In this document: in pieces, positions 44,561-53,615 of the stretch
Position numbering within the stretch: the stretch's first letter is position 1
How the letters are laid out: each line of letters opens with the position of its first letter
Source: Bryobacterales bacterium
GTDB taxonomy: Bacteria > Acidobacteriota > Terriglobia > Bryobacterales > Bryobacteraceae
Length of the DNA: 64,000 nucleotides
Direction: 5' to 3'
NCBI GenBank assembly: GCA_003167495.1
Contig: PMSX01000204.1
Coordinates: forward strand, 37,920-101,919
Translations under genes and position numbers: made by a program
Notes under the pieces: model-generated
Seen by the model: only the letters and a program-made list of their open reading frames with translations
The model's database searches: none
Told to the model about the DNA's origin: nothing

Positions 44561-47500
44561 ATGTGGATAGTTAAGGTCGCGCTCGAACGTCCCTATACTT
44601 TCATTGTCCTTGCCCTGCTGATTCTCATTCTCAGTCCGGTGGTTATTCTAAACACCCCTACCGACATCTTTCCGAATATCGACATTCCAGTCGTGGCCGT
44701 TTCGTGGACCTACACGGGCATGAATCCCGAGGAACTAGAGGGGCGGCTCACGACCGTTTACGAAAAAGTGTTGACCACACTCGTTGATAATATCGAGCAC
44801 ATCGAGTCAACCACTGTAAACGGAACGGTGGTCGTTAAGATATTTTTACAGCCTACGGCAAGCGTCGATCGCGCTAACGCACAGGTCACGGCGGCTTCGC
44901 AAACCATTTTGCGCCAGTTGCCGCCGGGAACGTTGCCGCCGTTGATTGTGAACTACACGGCCTCGAGCGTGCCGATACTCCAACTCGCCCTTTCCGGCCC
45001 GGGACTTAGCGAGGCAGACCTGAATGATCTGGCGCTGAATTTCTTGCGCCCGCAACTGGTGACAGTTCCTGGCGCGGCGGTGCCTTATCCTTACGGCGGC
45101 AAGCAAAGAGAAGTGATGGTCAATATGGATAGCGGATTGCTTCAGTCGAAAGGACTCTCTCCGCAGGACGTCGTGAACGCGGTAAACGCTCAGAATGTCA
45201 TCGCGCCCTCGGGAACTGCAAAGATCGATCAATTCGAGTACGACATCGCCACAAACTCTGCACCCAGAACGGTGGAGGAAATGAACAGCCTTCCGGTCAA
45301 AGTGGTGGGTAACTCGACCATCTATCTGCGCGATGTCTCGCATGTGAGCGATGGCTTCATCCCGCAAACCAACATCGTTCGGCAGGACGGCCGCCGTGGT
45401 GCTTTGGCCACTGTCATCAAAGACGGCGATGCGTCCACGCTCAGCGTTGTCCAGGGCGTTCGCAACCTGCTTCCCCGCGTTCAGCAGACATTGCCGCCGC
45501 AACTAAAGATTCACCTGCTGGCGGACCAGTCCGTTTTCGTTCGCGCTGCCGTCAGCGGTGTCGTGCGCGAGGCCGGCATCGCCGCCGTCCTCACGGCATT
45601 GATGATCCTGGTCTTCCTGGGAAGCTGGCGGAGCACCGTGATCATAGCCGTTTCTATTCCGCTGGCCATCTTGAGTTCTGTGATCATCCTCGGCCTTCTG
45701 CATCAAACCATCAATCTGATGACGCTGGGCGGCTTGGCGCTGGCTGTCGGCATCCTGGTAGACGACGCTACAGTCACTATCGAAAATATTTCGCGGCACC
45801 TCGAGGAGGGCCAGCCGCTGCACCAGGGAATTCTCGAAGGCGCGGCGCAAATCGCGGTGCCCGCGTTAGTTTCCACTCTTTGTATCTGCATCGTCTTTAT
45901 GCCCATGTTCTCGTTGGGAGGTGTGGCCCACTATCTGTTTCAGCCCCTGGCCGAAGCTGTCATCTTCGCTATGATCGCGTCGTACATCCTATCGCGAACC
46001 TTGGTTCCAACGCTGGCGATGTACCTTCTCAAAGCTCGCGAAGAACATGACGCACCCTCGCACAATCCTTTTACGCGAGCACAGAAGGCGTTCGACCGCG
46101 GATTTGAAGCTTTTCGTCTGGCCTACCAGCGAGTGCTCACCAGCCTAGTGGGAAAACGATTCCTCTTTGTTCCCGCTTTTTTGCTGGTCTGCCTTTCGGC
46201 GGCCGCCCTCGTTCCATGGCTTGGTCAGGACTTTTTCCCGAACACGGACAGCGGTCAATTCATTTTGCATGTTCGCGCCAAGACGGGAACGCGAATCGAA
46301 GACACTGCTATGCTTTGCGATCTAGTAGAGCGCTCCATCCGGCGCGAGATTCCGAATAAAGAGGTGTCGAGCATTACCGACAATATCGGTCTCCCGTACA
46401 GCCAGCTCAACTACATGTACAGTACATCCGGAACCATAGGCGCCTCCGATGCCGATATCCTGGTTTCACTCAACGAAAAACATCACCCCACGCCCGATTA
46501 CGTTCGCGATCTTCGAAAATCCTTGCCGGCTGCGTTCCCCGGCACTGCTTTCTATTTTTTGCCCGCGGACATGACCACTCAAATCCTCAACTTCGGACTG
46601 CCGGCTCCCGTGGATGTGCAGATCGAGGGGCAGGACCTTCGGGCGAATCACAAGGTGGCCGACAGCGTGCTAAGCCAGCTTCGGCACGTCGCCGGCTTGA
46701 CCGACCTGCGCATTCAACAGCCGTTCGATTATCCCCGGTTTAACGTGGATGTCGATCGAACTAAAGCGGCCCAGGGCGGCTACACGGATCGCGATGTTAC
46801 CAACAGCCTGCTGGTTGCGTTGAGCGGCAGTTTTCAAACCACGCCCTCCTATTTCCTGAACTGGAAAAACGGTGTGCAATACGAGATGATCTCCCAAACT
46901 CCCCAATACCGCATCCAGTCTTTGCAGGATGTTGGCAACATACCCATCAGTTCTCCGGCGATGATTCATCCGGAAATCCTCTCCGAAGTGGCCTCCATTA
47001 GCCGCGGGAGCGAAATGGAAGTGCTCTCGCATTACAACATCCGCAGAGTAGTGGACATTTACGGCTCAGTCCAGGATCGCGATCTCGGCGCAGTGGGGCG
47101 GGAGGTCACTCGCATCGTGAATCAGAATCAAAAGCTGCTGCCACGGGGCAGTTTCTTCCGTATACGCGGACAGCTCGACACCATGCGCACATCTTACGAA
47201 GGCTTGTTGTCCGGACTCGGGTTTGCCATCGTTCTGGTTTACTTCCTCATCGTAGTCAATTTTCAGTCCTGGCTGGACCCCTTCATCATCATCACGGCGC
47301 TGCCGGCCGCGTTAGCCGGCATTATCGTTTTTCTGTTTCTCACCCACACTACTCTCAGCGTGCCCGCTCTTATGGGCGCAATTATGTGCATGGGCGTGGC
47401 CACCGCGAACAGTATTCTCGTGGTGGCGTTTGCCACCGAGCGCCTCGTAAGCCACGGGGACCCGCTCAAGGCCGCCATAGAAGCCGGCTTCACGCGTTTT

Positions 47501-47740
47501 CGACCGGTTCTGATGACCGCCCTCGCCATGATCATCGGCATGATTCCGATGGCCCTCGGTTTGGGCGATGGAGGCGAGGAGAACGCCCCTCTCGGACGCG
47601 CGGTGGTGGGCGGCTTGCTCTGTGCCACGGTCGCCACGCTCGTCTTTGTTCCCACGGTGTTCGGCTTGTTGCATGGAATGCGCCTCAAAGGAGGCAATAC
47701 GCAGAGGCCGGAAAAGGAGAACCCCGATGCCAGAGATTAA
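44561..47740 (+). CDS. RND efflux transporter, inner-membrane pump (HAE1/AcrB family)
   Basis: 1059 residues, proton-driven RND pump with twelve membrane helices in two repeats. MWIVKVALERPYTFIVLALLILILSPVVIL is helix 1; TPTDIFPNIDIPVVAVSWTYTGMNPEELE follows. Helix 4 holds the proton-relay Asp pair in GGLALAVGILVDDATVTIENI, and helix 10-11 has GAIMCMGVATANSILVVAFA and RPVLMTALAMIIGMIPMALGLGDGGEENAPLGRAVVGGL. This branch is common in Acidobacteria and is often annotated as acriflavin or multidrug resistance. The membrane-fusion gene overlaps its end by 14 bp and the outer-membrane channel follows: a complete tripartite system. Confidence 0.95.
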   Translation: MWIVKVALERPYTFIVLALLILILSPVVILNTPTDIFPNIDIPVVAVSWTYTGMNPEELEGRLTTVYEKVLTTLVDNIEHIESTTVNGTVVVKIFLQPTASVDRANAQVTAASQTILRQLPPGTLPPLIVNYTASSVPILQLALSGPGLSEADLNDLALNFLRPQLVTVPGAAVPYPYGGKQREVMVNMDSGLLQSKGLSPQDVVNAVNAQNVIAPSGTAKIDQFEYDIATNSAPRTVEEMNSLPVKVVGNSTIYLRDVSHVSDGFIPQTNIVRQDGRRGALATVIKDGDASTLSVVQGVRNLLPRVQQTLPPQLKIHLLADQSVFVRAAVSGVVREAGIAAVLTALMILVFLGSWRSTVIIAVSIPLAILSSVIILGLLHQTINLMTLGGLALAVGILVDDATVTIENISRHLEEGQPLHQGILEGAAQIAVPALVSTLCICIVFMPMFSLGGVAHYLFQPLAEAVIFAMIASYILSRTLVPTLAMYLLKAREEHDAPSHNPFTRAQKAFDRGFEAFRLAYQRVLTSLVGKRFLFVPAFLLVCLSAAALVPWLGQDFFPNTDSGQFILHVRAKTGTRIEDTAMLCDLVERSIRREIPNKEVSSITDNIGLPYSQLNYMYSTSGTIGASDADILVSLNEKHHPTPDYVRDLRKSLPAAFPGTAFYFLPADMTTQILNFGLPAPVDVQIEGQDLRANHKVADSVLSQLRHVAGLTDLRIQQPFDYPRFNVDVDRTKAAQGGYTDRDVTNSLLVALSGSFQTTPSYFLNWKNGVQYEMISQTPQYRIQSLQDVGNIPISSPAMIHPEILSEVASISRGSEMEVLSHYNIRRVVDIYGSVQDRDLGAVGREVTRIVNQNQKLLPRGSFFRIRGQLDTMRTSYEGLLSGLGFAIVLVYFLIVVNFQSWLDPFIIITALPAALAGIIVFLFLTHTTLSVPALMGAIMCMGVATANSILVVAFATERLVSHGDPLKAAIEAGFTRFRPVLMTALAMIIGMIPMALGLGDGGEENAPLGRAVVGGLLCATVATLVFVPTVFGLLHGMRLKGGNTQRPEKENPDARD

Positions 47741-48893
47741 ACACGAGCAAAGAGGCGCCAGCCGGTTGGCGATCTTGCTAGGTCTAGTGTTGGCTGTTGC
47801 GCTCGGACTTTTCATCTACTCCGGCATCCACGCCCGCGTAGAAGCGGAATCCAACCTCCAACATGCGACGCAAGCGGCCGCCATCGAGGATGTCAACGTG
47901 GTGTCCCCGAAAGCAGCCGCGCCGATTGATGAAGTGGTTCTGCCCGGAGCCACGCAGCCTTTCGTTAACTCTCCGATATACGCCCGAACGAATGGATACC
48001 TTGTGAAGTGGTTCTACGACATAGGCGCGAGGGTAAAGCAAGGCGATCTTTTGGCCACAATTGACACGCCCGAGCTGGACAAACAGCTGTTACAAGCGCG
48101 GGCAGACCTGGAGACAGCCAAGTCGAACCTGGCATTGTCGAAGACTACCGCGGAGCGCTGGCAAGGGCTGGTAAAGACGCGTTCCGTTTCCCAACAGTCG
48201 ACCGATCAGGCCGTGGACAACCTGGGCGCGACGCAAGCATCGGTTGATTCGTACGCCGCTAACGTCCGCCGGCTCGAGGACTTGGTCTCATTCGAGAAGG
48301 TCTACGCTCCCTTTGATGGAGTCATCACGGTCCGCAATACCGATACCGGCTGGCTGATCAATGCGGGTGCCGGCTCGCCCAGCGCCGAGCTGTTTCAACT
48401 GGCGCAGACCAGCACTCTTCGCATCTTTGTCGCCATTCCGGAAGTCTACTCCCGTGCGGCGCGCATCGGCGCAACGGCCACTCTAACACTCGACGAATAT
48501 CCCAGTGAAACGTTTAGCGGCAGAATCACCCGGACTTCTGAATCCATCGACATGGCATCGCGAACCCTGAATACGGAAATAGACGTCCACAATCCTACCG
48601 GTCAGTTGCTTCCTGGGGCGTACGTGCATGTTCATCTCAAATTACCCAGTCAAACTCGCTTCGCGATTATCCCTGCCAATACTCTGTTGTTTCGTTCCGA
48701 AGGTCTTCAGGTTGGCGTAGTTCGCAACGGCCACGCAGAGTTGGTTCCAATTACGATCGGCGTGGACTACGGCGCCACAGTGCAGGTAACCTCTGGCCTG
48801 ACCTTAGAGGACCAAGTGATTCTCAATCCGTCGGACTCTTTAATTAGCGGCACGCCAGTTCGGACCGCGCCTGCTGCGGGCACAACGCGATGA
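47727..48893 (+). CDS. RND efflux periplasmic adaptor (membrane fusion protein)
   Basis: 388 residues. One N-terminal membrane anchor (RLAILLGLVLAVALGLFIYSGI), barrel-sandwich half-motifs (DEVVLPGATQPFVNSPIYARTNGYLVKWFYDIGARVKQGDLLATIDTPEL and FEKVYAPFDGVITVRNTDTGWLINAG), a coiled-coil hairpin between them (LQARADLETAKSNLALSKTTAERW ... QAVDNLGATQASVDSYAANVRRL), and beta-barrel and membrane-proximal domains after. It bridges pump and outer-membrane channel. AAAAGGAGA precedes the ATG at 47727, which lies inside the pump gene's end; a longer upstream frame is a shadow. The stop overlaps the next start (ATGA). Confidence 0.93.
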   Translation: MPEIKHEQRGASRLAILLGLVLAVALGLFIYSGIHARVEAESNLQHATQAAAIEDVNVVSPKAAAPIDEVVLPGATQPFVNSPIYARTNGYLVKWFYDIGARVKQGDLLATIDTPELDKQLLQARADLETAKSNLALSKTTAERWQGLVKTRSVSQQSTDQAVDNLGATQASVDSYAANVRRLEDLVSFEKVYAPFDGVITVRNTDTGWLINAGAGSPSAELFQLAQTSTLRIFVAIPEVYSRAARIGATATLTLDEYPSETFSGRITRTSESIDMASRTLNTEIDVHNPTGQLLPGAYVHVHLKLPSQTRFAIIPANTLLFRSEGLQVGVVRNGHAELVPITIGVDYGATVQVTSGLTLEDQVILNPSDSLISGTPVRTAPAAGTTR

Positions 48894-50353
48894 AGGGTCT
48901 GCGCCTATGTCCCGTAATCGGCATGCTGGTACCGCTCACGGGCTGCATGGTTGGCCCCAATTACCAGAAGCCGCCGGTTCCCGTAACGCCGGCATTCAAG
49001 GAACCGCCACCCGACTCGTTCAAAGAGTCCGATGAATGGAAGAAATCTCATCCCGATGCAGCCGCGCTGCGCGGCAAATGGTGGGAGATTTTCGGTGATC
49101 CTCAGTTGAATGCACTCGAGGAGCAGGTGACAGTATCCAACCAGGATTTGAAGATGGCTGAAGCGCGCTTCCGTCAGGCGCGCACCATGGTTCGCTATAA
49201 CCGGGCGGCTGAATTTCCGACCATTGGGGTGGACCCTAACATTCAATCCTTGCGCTATTCACCAAATGAACCCTATTTTCCTGCCAACGTCGGTAGCGGC
49301 GCCAGATCTGGGTTCACGCTGCCGTTCGACATTTCGTATGAGGTTGACTTGTGGGGCCGCATACGCCGGACCGTCACCTCTGCCGGCGAGGAGGCGCAAG
49401 CTGTCGCCGCCGATCTTGAGACCGCCGCTCTCAGTCTGCATGCTGAACTGGCGGTGGACTATTTCGAACTTCGCAGCGCCGATGCTCAGCAAAGGTTGCT
49501 GGACGCGACGGTGGATCAGTATGCCGATATGGTGCAACTCACTAAGGACCTATTGAACGGAGGCGCCGCGCCGGAGTCCGACCTCGTGCAGGCACAAACG
49601 CAATTGGATACCGCGCGCGTGCAGGACACCGATATCGGTGTAATGCGGGCCCAATACGAGCACGCCATCGCGATTTTGATTGGAAAACCGCCGGCGGAGT
49701 TTGCTCTCGCGGCCTCGCCGTTGAAGCTGGCACCGCCCGTCATCCCGGTGGGCGTTCCCTCTCAACTCCTGGAGCGGCGGCCCGACATCGCAGCCAGCGA
49801 GCGTCGCGTTGGAGAGGCGAATGAAGGCATCGGCATCGCGCGCGCGGCTTATTTCCCGAGCCTGGTGTTAAGTGCCACGGGTGGACTGGAAGGCAACTCG
49901 ATCGTAAATTGGTTCGCCTGGCCTAGCCGATTCTGGGCCGTCGGTCCCACTACGTTGGAGACGATCTTTGACGGCGGCCGACGCCGGGCAACATCAGAAG
50001 GCGCGCGAGCCAACTACGATGCTACGGTCGCCAACTACCGCGAGACCACCCTCGTCGCTTTTCAGGAAGTGGAGGACAGTCTTGCCGCGCTACGAATACT
50101 AGAGCACGAAGCTCTCCAGCAACGGGAGGCGGTGGCCGAGGCTGAGCGGGGAGTTGAGATCTTCACTAATCGATACCAGGCCGGCGTCGACCCCTATCTT
50201 CAAGTTGTCTCGGCTGAGACTATTGCGCTCCTGAACGAACGTAACGAAGTCGACATCTCGCGGCGGCGCATGGATGCGAGCGTTCTCTTGATCAAGGGGC
50301 TGGGCGGCGGTTGGGACGTCTCCAAGTTACCCCAGATCAGTTCCATGCGCTGA
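48890..50353 (+). CDS. Outer-membrane efflux lipoprotein, NodT/OprM family
   Basis: 487 residues. Signal with lipobox (VPLTGC), then GPNYQKPPVPVTPAFKE, the usual N-terminus of the family. Two TolC-type repeats with RGKWWEIFGDPQLNALEEQV opening the first and QLLERRPDIAASERRVGEANEGIGIARAAYFPSLVLSATGGL in the middle, ending near NRYQAGVDPYLQVVSAETIALLNERNEVDISRRRMDASVLLIKGLGGGW. It forms the trimeric exit duct for the RND pump. The ATG overlaps the adaptor stop. Confidence 0.95.
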   Translation: MKGLRLCPVIGMLVPLTGCMVGPNYQKPPVPVTPAFKEPPPDSFKESDEWKKSHPDAAALRGKWWEIFGDPQLNALEEQVTVSNQDLKMAEARFRQARTMVRYNRAAEFPTIGVDPNIQSLRYSPNEPYFPANVGSGARSGFTLPFDISYEVDLWGRIRRTVTSAGEEAQAVAADLETAALSLHAELAVDYFELRSADAQQRLLDATVDQYADMVQLTKDLLNGGAAPESDLVQAQTQLDTARVQDTDIGVMRAQYEHAIAILIGKPPAEFALAASPLKLAPPVIPVGVPSQLLERRPDIAASERRVGEANEGIGIARAAYFPSLVLSATGGLEGNSIVNWFAWPSRFWAVGPTTLETIFDGGRRRATSEGARANYDATVANYRETTLVAFQEVEDSLAALRILEHEALQQREAVAEAERGVEIFTNRYQAGVDPYLQVVSAETIALLNERNEVDISRRRMDASVLLIKGLGGGWDVSKLPQISSMR

Positions 50354-50357
50354 TTCT

Positions 50358-50391
50358 GGCTGTGCGATCTCGTTGCGACAATTGCGCAGCC
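50358..50391. terminator. Hairpin between the efflux operon and the molybdenum hydroxylase
   Basis: GGCTGTGCG (50358-50366) pairs with TGCGCAGCC (50383-50391), nine pairs including two G-T. It lies between convergent genes and may serve both directions. Confidence 0.45.
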
Positions 50392-50419
50392 ATCGGCAAC
50401 ATATCAGCTGCGCGACGGC

Positions 50420-52636
50420 TCATAGGTGAGCCAGTGCAGCCTTAACCTTTTCGGGTTTGAAAGGCACTGAGCGCAGTCGGATGCCGGTCGCATCGAACAC
50501 GGCGTTCGAAATGGCCGACGGGACTACTGCCGCAGTAGCTTCCCCAACTCCCCATGGCTTCTCGTTCGGCCGGCTAATCAGTTCGATTTCGATCTCGGGG
50601 ATCTCCGGAAACCGGAGGATTGGATACGTGGCCCAATCGCGGCTCGTGACGGTCGAGCGATTAAACTTAACCTCTTCCCTAAGAGTGCGGCTCAAGGTTT
50701 GTACAACGCTGCCTTCGATTTGATTGCGCGTGCCATCGGGATTTATGATCTGCCCGCAGTCGTGAACGATTGAGAATCGCTTCACCCGGATATCACCGCT
50801 CGTCCGGTTCACTTCAACATCCGCAACAACTCCGACATAGGTCCGAACCAACTCGTAGTGGATATAGGCGAGGCCTCGTCCCCTGAAAACCCCGGAACTA
50901 TCATGGGTGCGCGAACCTGCCTGGCGCGGCTCCCATTTTGCGAAACGCGCGAGATGCCGTAGGAGTTCGATCCCACGCGCGTCGTTCAGATGCCGCACGC
51001 GGAATTCGAGCGGATCAGAGCCGCACGAAGCCGCAAGCTCGTCGAGAAACGACTCGTTTGCGAAGGTGTTTTGCATCCGTCCGGGCGAGCGAATCCACGA
51101 TGGCCGAAACGGCGTTTCAGCGAGACGGTGGCACACCGTGTATCTATTTGCGAAATTGTACGGAATTGCCGAATTCTGGAAAATATTCCCCGGCTCCAAA
51201 ACTGTCGAACGAGGTAACTGCGCGAGGTGCGCGGGAAGCAGCGTGACCGGGGCGCCAGCCCCTTCCGGAATGAAAAACTCGCCATGCCATGCGATGACCT
51301 CATCCGTGGCGTCGAGTCCTGCTTCCAGGTCGATCAATGTAGGGACACCTTTGGGATCCCAGATGTGTTCGTCAGCGCGCATCCACTGCACACGGACTGG
51401 ACGGCCAAATTCATGAGCCAACAGCGCAGCATCTCCCGCCGCGTCCTCGTGGCCGTTACGCCCGTAGCAACCCGCTCCTTCAATGTAAATGCAGCGCACG
51501 TCTGCTTCAGGTATGGTCAGCATCTGCGCTAATTGTTGGCGCAGGCTGTGAGTTGCTTGGGAGGCGGTCCAACAAGTCAGCTTGCCTTTACTAAATTCCG
51601 CGACGGCGCAGGATGGTCCTATCGACCCGTGGGTCTGAATCGCAAAGTCGTAGGTAGCCTTCAGCCGACGCGATGCCCGCGTGAGTGCCGCCGGCGTGTC
51701 GCCGACGTTGCTCGTTATGTCCTCCTTAGCTACCTTCGTGGCGCGCACGTGCTCCCAAAGGCGACTTTCGTCCGGCAGCGCGGCCCATTGGGACCACTTA
51801 GCCTTCAATTGCTGCGATGCCTTAATCGCAGCCCACTCAGTCTCCGCGGTAACCGCTAGAAAATTGTCGCGCCGAACGATTTTAAAGATGCCTGAAATCC
51901 CGCGTACGGAACTCTCGTCGACACTCAACAGAGTGGCGCCCATTGAGGGCGGCCGTATCACCCGTCCGTGCAACATGCCCGGAACCTTGAAGTCCTGAAC
52001 GTACGTGAACTTGCCCGTCACGTTGGCCTCGATCTCAGGGCGGCGAATGGATTTGCCGACAATCGTGTAGCTGTCTGGATTCTTCAGCGGCGCGTTCCCA
52101 TCGACATGTAACGAGAACGGCTTTCCTCCGACCAACTGGCCGTATGTGATGCTTTTTCCACTCGCATTGAAGCGGATGACACCGTTGTCAATGACGAGGC
52201 TGCTCGCTGAACATTTAAAGTGGCGAGCTGCTTCAGTGAGAAGCCTCTGACGCGCTGTGGCCGCGGCCTGGCGAAGCTGCATGCCGCCAACCTGAACCGA
52301 GAGGCTGCCGGCAGTAAGGCCTTGGTCCGGGGTCAAGAGGGTGTCACCTTGAATTACCGTGACACGCGCCATATCCACGTCAAGTTCTTCCGCGGCGATT
52401 TGAGTCATCGCGGTACGCACGCCCGTTCCCAGATCTACTTTGCCCGAGTAGACGGTAACGTTTTCATCCGCCGTCACAGCGAGAAAGGAATCCACTTCGT
52501 CTAGCGCGACAGGCTTCGCCCTCTGACGCAACTCTTTCGTGGAGGCGGGGCGCAGGTGATCGACGAGGGAAAAGCCGACTACCAGAACGCCTCCGCGCCT
52601 CAGGAAATCACGCCGGGTGTTCATAGAATTCGGCAT
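50420..52636 (-). CDS. Molybdopterin-binding subunit of an exported molybdenum hydroxylase (IorB-like)
   Basis: 738 residues of the xanthine oxidase family, in the single-chain form used by isoquinoline 1-oxidoreductase (IorB) and related aldehyde or N-heterocycle dehydrogenases. It has a Tat signal (MNTRRDFLRRGGVLVVGFSL), so it is exported folded with its cofactor. Cofactor and substrate regions include YSGKVDLGTGVRTAMTQIAAEELDVD, IEGAGCYGRNGHEDAAGDAALLAHEFGRPVRVQWMR, and the C-terminal VGEATAAVVPSAISNAVFDATGIRLRSVPF holding the catalytic Glu (GVGEA). The 2Fe-2S subunit is encoded two bases upstream on the same strand. Its substrate cannot be named. Confidence 0.93.
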   Translation of the reverse strand: MPNSMNTRRDFLRRGGVLVVGFSLVDHLRPASTKELRQRAKPVALDEVDSFLAVTADENVTVYSGKVDLGTGVRTAMTQIAAEELDVDMARVTVIQGDTLLTPDQGLTAGSLSVQVGGMQLRQAAATARQRLLTEAARHFKCSASSLVIDNGVIRFNASGKSITYGQLVGGKPFSLHVDGNAPLKNPDSYTIVGKSIRRPEIEANVTGKFTYVQDFKVPGMLHGRVIRPPSMGATLLSVDESSVRGISGIFKIVRRDNFLAVTAETEWAAIKASQQLKAKWSQWAALPDESRLWEHVRATKVAKEDITSNVGDTPAALTRASRRLKATYDFAIQTHGSIGPSCAVAEFSKGKLTCWTASQATHSLRQQLAQMLTIPEADVRCIYIEGAGCYGRNGHEDAAGDAALLAHEFGRPVRVQWMRADEHIWDPKGVPTLIDLEAGLDATDEVIAWHGEFFIPEGAGAPVTLLPAHLAQLPRSTVLEPGNIFQNSAIPYNFANRYTVCHRLAETPFRPSWIRSPGRMQNTFANESFLDELAASCGSDPLEFRVRHLNDARGIELLRHLARFAKWEPRQAGSRTHDSSGVFRGRGLAYIHYELVRTYVGVVADVEVNRTSGDIRVKRFSIVHDCGQIINPDGTRNQIEGSVVQTLSRTLREEVKFNRSTVTSRDWATYPILRFPEIPEIEIELISRPNEKPWGVGEATAAVVPSAISNAVFDATGIRLRSVPFKPEKVKAALAHL

Positions 52637-52638
52637 GA

Positions 52639-53136
52639 CTACGACCTCAAACCTGGAGCGGTAGCCACTCGCTGTATTGCGCGAACAATCCGCAGATGTG
52701 TGCCGCAGCGGCAGAGATTGCCCGCTAGCGCCGTCTTGATTTCGTTGACGCCGGGATGCGGAGTTTTACTTAACAGCGAAGCAGCTTGCATAATCATACC
52801 GTTGATGCAGTAACCGCACTGTGCCGCTTGTTCGGCAATGAAGGCATCCTGTAGTGGATGGAGTCTCTCCAGAGTTCCTAGTCCTTCCAGAGTGACAATG
52901 TCCTTACCCGCAACTGCTGACACAGGCATCACGCAAGAACGCACAGCCTCTCCGTTGAGGTGCACGGTACATGCCCCACATTGTGCTAGTCCACAGCCGA
53001 AGCGCGGACCATGCAACCCCAGGTCATTCCGAAGAGCGTAGAGTAATGGCATCGCTGGGTCATCAGCTTGAATTGTTGCCGTCTGACCGTTCACCTTCAA
53101 CATGATTTTCTTGGTACCGGTCTCGTTTTGAGGCAT
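52639..53136 (-). CDS. 2Fe-2S subunit of the molybdenum hydroxylase (IorA-like)
   Basis: 165 residues, with two [2Fe-2S] clusters. The plant-type ferredoxin cluster is in FGCGLAQCGACTVHLNGEAVRSC, the second in QCGYCINGMIMQAASLL and GNLCRCGTHLRI. It passes electrons from the molybdenum site to an acceptor, probably a cytochrome c. AAGGAG nine bases upstream fixes the ATG at 53136 over a longer frame from 53184. It has no signal of its own and is presumably exported with the Tat-bearing large subunit. A candidate sigma-54 promoter lies just upstream. Confidence 0.92.
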   Translation of the reverse strand: MPQNETGTKKIMLKVNGQTATIQADDPAMPLLYALRNDLGLHGPRFGCGLAQCGACTVHLNGEAVRSCVMPVSAVAGKDIVTLEGLGTLERLHPLQDAFIAEQAAQCGYCINGMIMQAASLLSKTPHPGVNEIKTALAGNLCRCGTHLRIVRAIQRVATAPGLRS

Positions 53137-53168
53137 GCTGTGAATCTCCTTAGGTGCGTTTCTAACTC

Positions 53169-53183
53169 GCAAGAGGGTTTCCA
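53169..53183 (-). promoter_or_regulatory. Candidate sigma-54 promoter for the molybdenum hydroxylase operon
   Basis: The minus strand reads TGGAAACCCTCTTGC: TGG, eight bases, TTGC. Predicted start near 53157, giving a 21-nt leader just long enough to hold the ribosome-binding site of the 2Fe-2S gene. No other clear signal was found in 53184-53615. Confidence 0.45.
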
Positions 53184-53615
53184 AGGGGCAGGCGACATTT
53201 CGACAGCTGTGTTTCTTCTATCCATTCGAACTCTGTGAGTCTCTTGCACGTACAGTTTCGATGCACGGAGACTACCATCGACGCAGATGTCATGCGCGCC
53301 AACCTCGCAGGAGCGATTTAGCGCGTTTTTAGCGACGCCTCAAAATCAGATGGCACGGCCAGCGAATGCCGCCGCACCGACAGGCTGTCTTATTACCGAC
53401 ACCCAGTCACTCCGCAAAGACTCACTCCCAGAACAGCGTGATGAATGTAAACCACGAATTAACAGACAGATATGCGATCGGCCTGCTGTGATCGCCGCAA
53501 GAGGAACCTCACGTGCAGTCTGGGAAGGGGGGGAAGAATTGAGCTTGTGCGGTACTGCCCGCAATTTAATAAAATGGCTCGCGGGATTCTTTGTATTCTC
53601 TCTCAGGAGGATTTA

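Noticed and set aside
53472..53615. Longer start for the sorbosone dehydrogenase-cytochrome fusion
   Set aside because: The extension would bury the signal peptide, and AGGAGG lies directly before the ATG at 53616.
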